Assembly: GCA_964522305.1 (NCBI GenBank)
Contig: CAZFVM010000004.1
Location: forward strand, 1 to 35,163
Origin: UBA1049 sp964522305
Lineage (GTDB): Bacteria; Bacillota; Clostridia; Oscillospirales; CAG-382
Direction of reading: 5' to 3'
Length of the DNA stretch: 35,163 bases
The stretch's first letter is position 1, and every line of letters begins with the position of its first letter. Under the pieces are notes generated by a model. The model did no database searches and had not been told where the DNA came from. It saw only the letters and a program-made list of their open reading frames with translations. The translations under genes and the position numbers were made by a program. This document shows positions 6,895 to 14,698 of the stretch, piece after piece.

Positions 6895-8136
6895 TTAATA
6901 CTTTATATAATCCTTGGGTTTGATAATTATACTGTTGCGCCCAAGAGCGTTTAGAAATCCGGTGCCGGTAAATATGATATACTCTCCTATCCTATCGCCG
7001 TTTTCGATTTCGGTGTTTTTTCCGTCGGAGGACAGATATACAAATTTGGGGGTGGGGTTTAGTATAATGATCTTCTTGTGGGGAGAATCGTAGTCGAAAC
7101 TAAAACTTTCTGAATATCTAAACAGTTCTGCTTTTAATAGATTGAAAACCTTGACATAGTTAACTTTTTTGTTATCTAAAAAATACAAGGGGTTGTTCTT
7201 CTTTGAGAATCCGAGGAGTTTGCAGGAATAGCTATCTCCGTGGGCAGTAACTACAAAACTCTCTCTGATAAAGGGTTTGAGAATTGAAAAATAGGGGTTG
7301 TTTATGGCTTGGTCCTTTATTTCGTATCCCTCTTTAACGCATAACTCTTTGAAACTCCTTAGAAATGTTCGGCGGGTGTTAAGAGCAACCATTAACTGAT
7401 ACAGCCTTTTTATAGCCAAAAACAATATAATGTATCCCGCAATAGCGAAAAAAGGAATGACAGAAAACGCATTAATTAAGTCTTTTGAGATAGGCACTAA
7501 AATTACAGCTAAACCAAAAATAATCCCAAATATAAGGAAATTTATCCCCCACTTTATATAAAAACTCCATTCTTTTATCTCTTGCGAACGGTTGCGTTGC
7601 CGCACTTTGTAATGGGAGCTTCTGTCAAATTCTGCCAAAACAGACAGTTGAGACAAGAAGAATATTATAAAAACCAAAACTACAAATGCTACCTTAAAAA
7701 CTGCGAAGGATTTTATAAAACTATCGGCTAACACCTCCTTGTGGAAATCCTTGATCCATTGAGGAGTAAAGACAAAATACAAAATCACAAATACCAGAGA
7801 TTCGACCCAAAATATCCTTCTCTTTGCGATAAAGGATGTTTTGCTCTTTTTGTTATGGTTGCCTGTTGCTTTGGAGCTCGGTTGGGCTTTGTAGGACTCT
7901 GACAACTGCCTGTTTGTCTCTCCGTAAATCTTTACCATGGAATAATAAAAAACCAAAAACAAAATGCCTGCAGCATAAAAAAAGATGGTACTGCCAAACT
8001 CGAGTTCTTGCTCTTTGTCCATCAAAGCAACAGCTATAAATAGATTAGGCAATAGGACTGTGGATAAAAATATCAAGACAATCCTAACTGTTTTTTCTGC
8101 GTTTTTTATACATCGAATTAGGTCTTCTCTTTGCAT
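6895..8136 (-). CDS. Multi-pass membrane protein with C-terminal soluble domain, paralogue B
   Basis: 413 residues, colinear with paralogue A: the same N-terminal amphipathic stretch (MQREDLIRCIKNAEK against MQKENLLQYLQKTES), about six membrane segments, a basic loop before the third segment, and the soluble domain with KEGYEIKD, SFVVTAHGDSYSCKLLGF and ENGDRIGEYIIFTGTGFLNALGRN. The C-terminal tail is nearly identical between the two, while the membrane part has diverged. AGAGG lies ten bases before the ATG, and the start is 18 bp after the SGNH stop, so the genes are co-transcribed. Family not recognised. The conserved tail suggests a common partner or ligand; this is inference. Confidence 0.85.
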   Translation of the reverse strand: MQREDLIRCIKNAEKTVRIVLIFLSTVLLPNLFIAVALMDKEQELEFGSTIFFYAAGILFLVFYYSMVKIYGETNRQLSESYKAQPSSKATGNHNKKSKTSFIAKRRIFWVESLVFVILYFVFTPQWIKDFHKEVLADSFIKSFAVFKVAFVVLVFIIFFLSQLSVLAEFDRSSHYKVRQRNRSQEIKEWSFYIKWGINFLIFGIIFGLAVILVPISKDLINAFSVIPFFAIAGYIILFLAIKRLYQLMVALNTRRTFLRSFKELCVKEGYEIKDQAINNPYFSILKPFIRESFVVTAHGDSYSCKLLGFSKKNNPLYFLDNKKVNYVKVFNLLKAELFRYSESFSFDYDSPHKKIIILNPTPKFVYLSSDGKNTEIENGDRIGEYIIFTGTGFLNALGRNSIIIKPKDYIKY

Positions 8137-8154
8137 TCTATGAAAGCCTCTTTT

Positions 8155-9240
8155 TTAAAGTTTTAGAGCTTGTTTGACTGCCGGTAATATGGCCTTTGCC
8201 ATATAGTAATTGCCCAGGTCGTTAGGGTGCAGATAGTCCACCGCGAACAAATCCCGCATTTCTAAAGGGAAAAAGTCCTCGCTGTCTACAAAATATACTT
8301 TTGTATCCCCTTTTTGTACAGCCTTATTATAGGTCTCGCTTATCACCGACTTTCTTTGTCTGTTGTGCTCGGTCTCTACACCAAAATAAGGATGGGTAAC
8401 AAAGATTACCGGGACATCCGGGTGATGCTCACGAAAAGTATCAAAAAAGGGAGCATGGGTTTGGCGCAGGGTGTCCGCACTTGGGGAGTTAAAATCATAA
8501 TCCATCACAAAAGCCGATATCTCCCTTTGTCCCAAGTAATGGGCGATGGATTGCTCTCCCATTGCGGACCCCGAAAACCCGAGATTAAGGCAATCAGCAT
8601 CCAGCTCTCTGCAGATAATGTGGGAATACATATTTGCCGGTCTGGAAACACATCCACCTTGGGTTATGGAAGAGCCATAAAAAGCTAAGGGGGACTTTAT
8701 TGCTCGCTTTGGCGGAGAGCCTATGCGAGAATCCTCGGGAAACCCGATATCAAGCTTCTCAACTCCGGAATATAGGGGCAGATATATAGAAACCTCGCTT
8801 ATATCCTCGGTCAGATGAATATCTTCTTGATTGAAGACAGTGCTGTCCGCAATAGTCTTCATGGCGGCTACGGCATATTTCTTATTGTTGCCGCTGCCGG
8901 AATAAACATCGACGCCATACACTCCTCTGTTGGTAAAATGGTTCATCCCGGTTATTGGATTTTTGAGCCATATTCTGACGGTTATGGTCTTGGCATCGGT
9001 TATAAACCTTATTGTTCCGCCGGCAGTACATACGCCGAGGGAGGCGTTTGCTCGGGAATAGTTGTCCTTGGCAAAAGCGTCGAGTCGATAATACTCGTTG
9101 TTGTTGTCTAAGGGGTGGGTTATTCCGCCGATAGAAAACATCCGATTTGCTGCATTTATGAATACCTTGTCGTCTATAGACTCCGTTATAATCTCAGAAC
9201 CTACCTTTGACACTTCTATAAGGTTTTTATCAGAAAGCAT
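8155..9240 (-). CDS. SGNH/GDSL-type hydrolase with N-terminal beta domain
   Basis: 361 residues, predicted ester hydrolase (esterase or deacetylase). The first ~175 residues resemble the beta-sandwich N-terminal domain that precedes GDSL-like domains of the Lipase_GDSL_3 type (YYRLDAF, AGGTIRFITDAKTITVRI). The hydrolase domain has block I FYGSSITQGG (Ser191 nucleophile), block II NLGFSGSAMGE (Gly oxyanion), block III as DYDFN (Asn251) and block V VDYLHPND (Asp335, His338), so the catalytic set is complete. No signal peptide is visible, so it is probably cytoplasmic. GGAGG six bases before the ATG fixes the start. It heads the operon with the two membrane proteins and has its own promoter. Substrate unknown; carbohydrate esters are typical for the family. 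Confidence 0.88.
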   Translation of the reverse strand: MLSDKNLIEVSKVGSEIITESIDDKVFINAANRMFSIGGITHPLDNNNEYYRLDAFAKDNYSRANASLGVCTAGGTIRFITDAKTITVRIWLKNPITGMNHFTNRGVYGVDVYSGSGNNKKYAVAAMKTIADSTVFNQEDIHLTEDISEVSIYLPLYSGVEKLDIGFPEDSRIGSPPKRAIKSPLAFYGSSITQGGCVSRPANMYSHIICRELDADCLNLGFSGSAMGEQSIAHYLGQREISAFVMDYDFNSPSADTLRQTHAPFFDTFREHHPDVPVIFVTHPYFGVETEHNRQRKSVISETYNKAVQKGDTKVYFVDSEDFFPLEMRDLFAVDYLHPNDLGNYYMAKAILPAVKQALKL

Positions 9241-9279
9241 ATATGTCCTCCGGGATATGTTTTTTTGTATCTTTAAGTT

Positions 9280-9308
9280 ATTTTAGCACAGTATTTGTGA
9301 CCTAACAA
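9280..9308 (-). promoter_or_regulatory. Predicted promoter of the SGNH-membrane protein operon
   Basis: On the minus strand: -35 TTGTTA (9303-9308), a 17-base spacer ending in TGTGC, and -10 TAAAAT (9280-9285). Start of transcription near 9273, leader about 33 bases. The -35 is overlapped by GTGACCTAACAAC (plus strand 9297-9309), similar to the palindromes upstream of trx. Confidence 0.65.
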
Positions 9309-9319
9309 CCTATATAAAC

Positions 9320-9358
9320 AAAAATCCCCAAACCCGATGCATAAATCATCGGGCTCGG
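9320..9358 (-). terminator. Terminator of the dockerin/DUF4855 gene
   Basis: A 12-bp stem with two G-U pairs (9347-9358 with 9328-9339 on the minus strand), a seven-base loop and a GGATTTTTG tail (T5 at 9320-9324). It lies 35 bp past the stop of the gene ending at 9394. Confidence 0.75.
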
Positions 9359-9393
9359 GAGAGAAAATCTGTCGGTTTGTTCCGAATATATCT

Positions 9394-11934
9394 TTAAGTC
9401 TCAAAGATATTGTATGTTCCCAAAAAGTGGCGCTTGACCCTTAAATAATCGATTGCGTTAATCCTGCTATCTCCGTTGATATCCGCCGCCAATTCCTGAA
9501 TGTGCGTATATTCTAAAGTCTTGAGAAACCCCCGTCTTATCATAAGATAATCCAGAGAAGTAACCTTGCCGTCACCGTCTATATCCCCTTTTACTACTAT
9601 AACATATTCTATTTCCCTGTCCCCTACGATATAAACAGCTAAAGCTCCTGTCCCTGCCAAGTCAGAGTCCTTCATAACCTTACCCGACTTGTTCTTAATG
9701 GTCACCGGAGTCTTGAATAAAGACTTGGTTTCTTGTGCGGTTTTGTTTTCGGTTATGCCGTTTATAACAAGGTTGTGATTGTTTGTGCTTATATTTGTAT
9801 GAGGATTTAGCTCCGGTGCCGGTATTGCCCCGATATAAAACTCGGAGACAAAAGCAAAAGCTGCTTTTCCTTTGTCCATTACCGCTTTTATATATCTTGC
9901 GGACACAGGTGATGAATAAGCTATAACACTGTAGAGTTTATCCTTGTTTAATACAGGGGTGGCTGAGGTAATGAAAGTAAAGTCAACCCCGTTGTCGGAA
10001 GCATAGAAAGAAACACTTTGTGGCAGACCTACCGAGGCGCTGGGTATCTCTTCGAGCTCGAGACAAAACAGATTTATCAAAGGTGTTTTGTCCTCTAAAT
10101 CCACGGTTATAAAATAATTACCGTCTAAAGCATCGGAATGGTTGAAACCGCACCACTCCACTCCATATTCGGAAAACGCATATGCTCCGTCGGTCAGCTC
10201 TTTTCCGGATACTTTGGCATACCCAAGATCGCTGTCGGTAAACGGAGGGGTGGATACATAACTCTTATCCAAAGCTACATTTGTATGGTGTTTTGTGCCA
10301 AAACGCCCGGAAGAGGTTATACCCACAGACAACTCGGAGGCGAATACAAAGTTATATTTTCCGGGCAGTATCTTTACCCTTATATACCTGGCGGAAACAG
10401 GAAACCCGGGTTTGTAAACAAACTCCGTACCGGCTAAAAAACTGTCATCAATCTTACCATATCCCAAGCTTGTATAATCAACACCATCGGTAGAAACAAA
10501 ATACTCCACGGAACCGGGATATGAAATTCCCGCACCGGTATCTTCCTGTACTTCCAGCGCAAAAAGGGATAAGTCGTTGTATACCCTTTCTAAATCCAGA
10601 TTGATATAATACGCTCCCTCCTGCATCAGGCTCTTGTGAAAGGCTATCCATTCGGTGCCGTAGTTGCTTATTCCATATGCTCCGTCGGTCAACTCCTTGC
10701 CGCTTACATTGGCGTACCCTGAGGTGGAGTCGGTGTATGGAGTGGTGGTGGTATAGGGCTTGTCTACGGAGACTATATCGTAATCTTCATACCTGTTTCG
10801 GGTATTAAGAAAGATAATCTCTCCGGGGGTTAGCGTTTGTTTTGCATATTTGTAAGTCAGGTCATAAATCCTGCGAACAATCGGGTTCTCGGACTCGTAA
10901 GCTCTGAGGTAAACCCCGGGAACCGCATCATTGTAATACATCTTAACCCCTTGATTTGCCCCTTGCTCGGTGGCGACCTTCAAGTAAGTCATGTAACGAT
11001 TGTATTTTTCGACGGTGGTGAAAACCGAGCTGTCTATCTCCATTTCTATGCCCATCCCCAAGCGCTTTGCGGTATTGCAGGCATCCCTTACCCTGCTTTC
11101 CGGGACATCATAGAACATGTAATTGGGTTGATAGATGGCGGCATCTATGCCATATTCCGACCAGCGGTTGTACCCTGATGCGTTGTAGTAAGGGATCCAT
11201 ATAGATTTGAGGTTTTTGTTCCTGACATAGTCAGTCATATATCTGATGACTCTGCCTTCGTCAACATCCCCTAATTGAATATTCTCTTCGAACCAATAAA
11301 AACCGACTAAATTGAGATGGGAAAAATTCCCTTCTTCGAACAGTTGAAGCTGGGTGTCGATAATCCACTTTATGGCCTTGTATCTGTCTGCGGTTTTGTT
11401 GAAATCCTCAACTATTCCGTCATTATCTATATCTCCAAAGTTTCGCTGGGTCTTTGTGGGATATAAAACTGTCAGAAAAACATTAGCCTTGAAATCCTCA
11501 TAACCTTCCCCTAACTTCTCCTTGGTTTCTTCTACGGCACGATTAAGCGCCGGGAGGTTAAAACCCTCTAAAAAGACGTCTTCAACAAACATCTGCCAAT
11601 CGGAAAAGTTCGAAGGATTGTTGTTATCCCTGTAAATCGCACCCCCGCTGGGAGCAGTGGTCACGCAAGGCAAAAAAAGATAGGAGTCAAAGAAAATATC
11701 GGTGACGTTCCCCTCGGTATCGGTGTATCCCACCAAAGGCAGGTATTGCTCCTTTGTGCGCCTGCCCGTTGCCCAGTTCTTGTGATAAAAGGTGTATGAT
11801 AAAAACACATTATCGGTGCCGTCTAACGCCTCGGGCGAAATGTAGTCGGTAGCGGAGGCATAAAGCATCCCTACTACTATAAAACTTGAAAGTAGTAAAG
11901 CTGTTATCAACATTAAAGATATTGTCTTTTTCAC
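9394..11934 (-). CDS. Secreted DUF4855 protein with two discoidin-like domains and a dockerin
   Basis: 846 residues from a GTG at 11934, chosen because GGGAGGTG (11941-11948) sits just upstream and the protein then begins with a normal signal peptide (KKTISLMLITALLLSSFIVVGMLYASA). Order: signal peptide 1-30; DUF4855 domain about 30-380 (YLPLVGYTD, NLVGFYWFEENI, IWIPYYNASGY, AAIYQPNYMF); two repeats of a discoidin / F5/8C-like beta domain at about 385-540 and 555-705, each containing SGKELTDGAY and SARYI; linker; type-I-like dockerin about 779-846 with calcium loops DIDGDGKVTSLD and DINGDSRINAID. Predicted extracellular, sugar- or glycan-acting, attached to a cohesin partner. The enzyme activity of DUF4855 is not established; the fold is thought to be glycosidase-like. 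Paralogous to the next gene. Confidence 0.88.
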   Translation of the reverse strand: MKKTISLMLITALLLSSFIVVGMLYASATDYISPEALDGTDNVFLSYTFYHKNWATGRRTKEQYLPLVGYTDTEGNVTDIFFDSYLFLPCVTTAPSGGAIYRDNNNPSNFSDWQMFVEDVFLEGFNLPALNRAVEETKEKLGEGYEDFKANVFLTVLYPTKTQRNFGDIDNDGIVEDFNKTADRYKAIKWIIDTQLQLFEEGNFSHLNLVGFYWFEENIQLGDVDEGRVIRYMTDYVRNKNLKSIWIPYYNASGYNRWSEYGIDAAIYQPNYMFYDVPESRVRDACNTAKRLGMGIEMEIDSSVFTTVEKYNRYMTYLKVATEQGANQGVKMYYNDAVPGVYLRAYESENPIVRRIYDLTYKYAKQTLTPGEIIFLNTRNRYEDYDIVSVDKPYTTTTPYTDSTSGYANVSGKELTDGAYGISNYGTEWIAFHKSLMQEGAYYINLDLERVYNDLSLFALEVQEDTGAGISYPGSVEYFVSTDGVDYTSLGYGKIDDSFLAGTEFVYKPGFPVSARYIRVKILPGKYNFVFASELSVGITSSGRFGTKHHTNVALDKSYVSTPPFTDSDLGYAKVSGKELTDGAYAFSEYGVEWCGFNHSDALDGNYFITVDLEDKTPLINLFCLELEEIPSASVGLPQSVSFYASDNGVDFTFITSATPVLNKDKLYSVIAYSSPVSARYIKAVMDKGKAAFAFVSEFYIGAIPAPELNPHTNISTNNHNLVINGITENKTAQETKSLFKTPVTIKNKSGKVMKDSDLAGTGALAVYIVGDREIEYVIVVKGDIDGDGKVTSLDYLMIRRGFLKTLEYTHIQELAADINGDSRINAIDYLRVKRHFLGTYNIFET

Positions 11935-11958
11935 AAAAATCACCTCCCGAACTGTGTA

Positions 11959-11987
11959 AATATAATAAGTGTGTATCGCAACATAAA
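11959..11987 (-). promoter_or_regulatory. Possible promoter between the two DUF4855 genes
   Basis: On the minus strand, TTTATG (11982-11987), 17 bases and TATATT (11959-11964). The -35 is weak. No convincing terminator separates this gene from the upstream DUF4855 gene, so read-through is also possible. Confidence 0.3.
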
Positions 11988-12016
11988 CACAGCCCAAATG
12001 TTTTTTTATAGTAAAA

Positions 12017-13177
12017 TTATTTTACTCCAAGCTTTTCTTCGTGGAGGAAAACTATATCCTCCGGAGCTAGAGTTTGCTTTGCGTATTTGTAAGTTAGGTC
12101 ATATATCCTTCGAAAAATCGGGTCTGCCGACTCAAAAGCCTCATAATAAATCCCGGGTACTGAGTCGTTGTAATACATCTTAACCCCTTTGTTTGCCTCT
12201 TGTTCGAGGGCAACTTTTAGATAAGTCATATAACGGTTGTACTTCTCGACAGAGGTAAAAACCGAGCCGTCTATCTCAATCTCGATACCCATCCCCAATC
12301 GCTTTGCGGTTTCGCATGCTTCTTTGACTCTGTTCTCCGAGACCTCGTAGAACATGTAGTTTGGTTGATAGATGGCAGCGGTAAAGCCATACTCTGCCCA
12401 ACGACCATATCCGGATGCATTATAATAAGGTATCCAAATGGACTTGAGATCCTTTCCAGCCAAGTAGTCGGTCATATACTTTATTATTCTCGCCTCCTGC
12501 TTGTCGCTAGTGGCTATGTTCTCCTCAAACCAATAAAAACCGACTAAATTGAGGTTCTTGAAATTGGCTTCTTCAAAACGCTGAAGTTGGGTGTCAATAA
12601 TCCACTTTATAGCTTTGTATCTGTCTGCGCGATCCCGAAAGTTCTCTGTTATTCCGTCGTTATCTATGTCTCCAAAGTTTTCCTGTTTTTTTTCGGGATA
12701 TAAAACCGTAAGGAATACATTAGCCTTAAAGTCTTCGTATCCCTCCCCCAACTTCTCCTTGGTCTCTTCTACCGCTTGGTCCAAGGCGTGAATATTATAT
12801 TCTTCTAAAAATACATCCTCCACAAACATCTGCCAATCAGAGAAATTAGCGGCAAACTGAGTACCCGAGCCTTTGTAAATCGTGCCGCCGCTGGGGGCAG
12901 TGATGACACAGGGCAAAAACAAAAATGAATCAAAAAATATATCGGTTACAGTGCCCTCCGGGTCGGTGTATCCTACCAAAGGTAAATACTGCTCTTTGGT
13001 GCGTCTACCCTTAGACCAGTCCGAGGGATAAAAGGTGTAAGACAAAAACACATTATCTGCACCGTTTAGCGCCTCGGGCAGGACATAACCTGAGTCAGAG
13101 GAGTAATTAAGCCCTATCGCCACAAAAGCTGATAGCAAAATAACCGTTATCAACATTATTACGACTATTTTCTTCAT
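12017..13177 (-). CDS. Secreted single-domain DUF4855 protein
   Basis: 386 residues: signal peptide (KKIVVIMLITVILLSAFVAIG) then one DUF4855 domain. It aligns through its whole length with the N-terminal ~380 residues of the following dockerin protein (shared RRTKEQYLPLVGYTD, NLVGFYWFEENI, SIWIPYYNASGY) and stops soon after YKYAKQTL, exactly where the paralogue continues into discoidin-like repeats. It therefore lacks binding domains and a dockerin and would be free or only loosely cell-associated. GGGAGG six bases before the ATG supports the start. An upstream divergent promoter serves it. Activity unproven; probably a glycan-acting enzyme. The pair looks like a tandem duplication followed by domain loss or gain. 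Confidence 0.85.
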   Translation of the reverse strand: MKKIVVIMLITVILLSAFVAIGLNYSSDSGYVLPEALNGADNVFLSYTFYPSDWSKGRRTKEQYLPLVGYTDPEGTVTDIFFDSFLFLPCVITAPSGGTIYKGSGTQFAANFSDWQMFVEDVFLEEYNIHALDQAVEETKEKLGEGYEDFKANVFLTVLYPEKKQENFGDIDNDGITENFRDRADRYKAIKWIIDTQLQRFEEANFKNLNLVGFYWFEENIATSDKQEARIIKYMTDYLAGKDLKSIWIPYYNASGYGRWAEYGFTAAIYQPNYMFYEVSENRVKEACETAKRLGMGIEIEIDGSVFTSVEKYNRYMTYLKVALEQEANKGVKMYYNDSVPGIYYEAFESADPIFRRIYDLTYKYAKQTLAPEDIVFLHEEKLGVK

Positions 13178-13269
13178 ATTACGCCTCCCAACCGAAGTTT
13201 TTGATAGTAGAAATATAAAAACATAACCCCTGTTGTAATGCCGATACTACACCCGAAAACGGCATAACA

Positions 13270-13321
13270 ATTGTAGCACAACAAACTGTTTATTGCAAAG
13301 AACTCAAACCCGTGGTATAAT
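13270..13321. promoter_or_regulatory. Face-to-face divergent promoters sharing one -35 hexamer
   Basis: TTGCAA (13293-13298) is its own reverse complement. On the plus strand it is followed by a 17-base spacer and a perfect TATAAT (13316-13321). On the minus strand it is followed by a 17-base spacer and TACAAT (13270-13275). The two predicted promoters drive the MtnA-like gene and the DUF4855 gene respectively and could not both be occupied at once. Confidence 0.65.
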
Positions 13322-13327
13322 GTAAAC

Positions 13328-13491
13328 AAATTAAAAACACACCTTTGCGACGCAGAGTTTCCTGTTTGATTTAATGCCTTTAATCGGTGAAAACATCAAA
13401 GGTTTAGGAAATGCTTTTGATGTAGCGAAAACGCAAGGAAACACGTAAGCATTAAAACAGTGTTTTTGTCACCCGGTTTGGAGGGAGTTTT
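13328..13491 (+). ncRNA. Long foldable 5' leader of the MtnA-like gene (candidate cis-regulatory RNA)
   Basis: The predicted start near 13328 leaves about 164 untranslated bases. Perfect complementary segments: GTTTCCT (13357-13363) with AGGAAAC (13436-13442); ACATCAAA (13393-13400) with TTTGATGT (13417-13424); and TTTAATGC (13370-13377) with GCATTAAA (13449-13456). The third pairing crosses the first, so it would form a pseudoknot or an alternative fold. I could not match it to SAM, TPP, cobalamin, lysine, c-di-GMP, T-box or other riboswitch cores that I know. Confidence 0.4.
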
Positions 13492-14526
13492 ATGATAGAT
13501 ACGGTATGGATGGACCCGGAGAACAATCTTCTTTGCTGCATTGACCAAAATCAATTGCCCGAAAAAGAGGTTATCCTTCGCCTATATGAAGTCAGGGATG
13601 TCTTTTCTGCTATACAAAACTTTTCTGTATCGGGTGGGAGTGCTGTCGGGGTAGCGGCGGCGATAGGTTTGTATGCAGTGGCTGTGCGTTTTAAAGATAC
13701 TACCAAAAAAGGATTTTTCTATTCCCTTGAAAAAACTGCACAGCTGTTGAAATCCAGTCTACCGACCTCATTTTATCTGTCATTGACAATAGACCGCATG
13801 CTGAGTTGTGCTATGGAAAACAAAAAAAGTAGTATAACCCTTATAAAAGAAGCTTTGAAAAAAGAAGCTTTGAACATATATAAAGATGATATAGAAATCT
13901 GCAAACAAATAGGAATCAACGGACTGACTGTATTAAAAGATGGCTATAGCCTGCTGACCCATGGTAATGTAGGCGAGCTGTCAGCTGTCAAGTATGGGAG
14001 CGCTCTTGCCCCTGTTTATGTCGGTAACGAAAACGGGATAAACTTTAAAGTGTATGTGGGGGAAACCCGACCGATGCTGCAAGGAGCAAGGCTTGCTGCC
14101 TACGAGCTGTTAAAAAACGAGATAGATACAACTCTTGTCTGTGACAATGTAATAGCTGACCTGATGTCAAAAGAGGGTGTTGATGCGGTGGTAGTGAGTT
14201 GTGAACGGGTTGCTGCCAACGGTGACGCTATAAGCCGGGCAGGAACCCTCGGTATTGCTGTGCTATGTGATTATTATGATGTGCCTTTTTATATATGTAT
14301 GCCCCACGCATTTATCGACCCAAAATACAAAACCGGACCGGATTTGCCCGCAATAGAAAGGGAGCCGGAAAAGGTCAACAAACTCCACTTTACAAGCCTG
14401 ATTGCTCCCGAAGGTATACAAACATACAGTCCCGGAGTCGAGATAATCCCGGCTAAACTCATAACCGGTTTTGTTACCGAAAAGGGGGTCTATTCTCCCA
14501 AAGATATAACGGAGAACATAGGTTGA
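13492..14526 (+). CDS. MtnA / aIF2B-family protein lacking the canonical catalytic residues
   Basis: 344 residues, colinear with methylthioribose-1-phosphate isomerase (MtnA): SGGSAVGVAAAIGLYAVA for RGAPAIG, PTSFYLSLTIDRM, YGSALAPVYVG, ETRPMLQGARLAAYEL, RVAANGDAISRAGTLGIAVL, and a C-terminal ITEKG-like FVTEKGVY. The residues shown to be catalytic in the B. subtilis enzyme are changed: the Cys of the (T)xCNAG motif is Gly158 (LTHGNVG), and the Asp of GADR is Glu238 in SCER. The Arg of RGAP is Ser47. The protein is full length and intact, so it is unlikely to be decaying. A related but different sugar-phosphate isomerase, or a binding or regulatory role, are both possible. It has a good ribosome site (GGAGGGAG) and its own promoter and leader. 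Confidence 0.8.
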   Translation: MIDTVWMDPENNLLCCIDQNQLPEKEVILRLYEVRDVFSAIQNFSVSGGSAVGVAAAIGLYAVAVRFKDTTKKGFFYSLEKTAQLLKSSLPTSFYLSLTIDRMLSCAMENKKSSITLIKEALKKEALNIYKDDIEICKQIGINGLTVLKDGYSLLTHGNVGELSAVKYGSALAPVYVGNENGINFKVYVGETRPMLQGARLAAYELLKNEIDTTLVCDNVIADLMSKEGVDAVVVSCERVAANGDAISRAGTLGIAVLCDYYDVPFYICMPHAFIDPKYKTGPDLPAIEREPEKVNKLHFTSLIAPEGIQTYSPGVEIIPAKLITGFVTEKGVYSPKDITENIG

Positions 14527-14562
14527 AAATCCTTTTTGTAATGCCCTGTCACCCCTATAAAA

Positions 14563-14698
14563 ACATGGTTATCCGAAAGGGGCAGTATAAAAGAATTAGG
14601 AGTCTTATCTTATAATATATAAACCGGGCAGCTTCAGTCGAAATAAAAATCGCAAACCATGTATATAAAAGCATAAAAACAAATCTATATGGTGCCCC
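14563..14698 (+). other. Intergenic stretch with several inverted repeats
   Basis: The 234 bases between the MtnA-like gene and the lipid kinase contain ACATGGTT/AACCATGT (14563-14570, 14655-14662), GGGGCA/TGCCCC (14579-14584, 14693-14698) and CCCCT/AGGGG (14552-14556, 14578-14582). There is no T-run terminator and no convincing promoter, so the downstream kinase may be read from the upstream promoter. Confidence 0.3.

Larger units (their letters stand above)
13178..13491. other. Divergent regulatory region between DUF4855 and MtnA-like genes
   Basis: These 314 bases hold no gene. They contain the divergent promoter pair (13270-13321), a hairpin-forming repeat ATGCCG/CGGCAT (13238-13243 and 13260-13265) at the start of the minus-strand leader, and the plus-strand structured leader (from about 13328). 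Confidence 0.7.

Noticed and set aside
9616..11934. The two discoidin-like repeats as a recombination artefact
   Set aside because: The repeats differ throughout at residue level and are normal tandem binding modules.
11934..11997. Longer N-terminus of the dockerin protein
   Set aside because: The extra 21 residues precede a normal signal peptide, and GGGAGGTG points to the GTG at 11934.
12005..12026. Terminator between the two DUF4855 genes
   Set aside because: GTAAAAT/ATTTTAC overlaps the stop codon, leaves no proper loop at full pairing and is simple AT-rich sequence.
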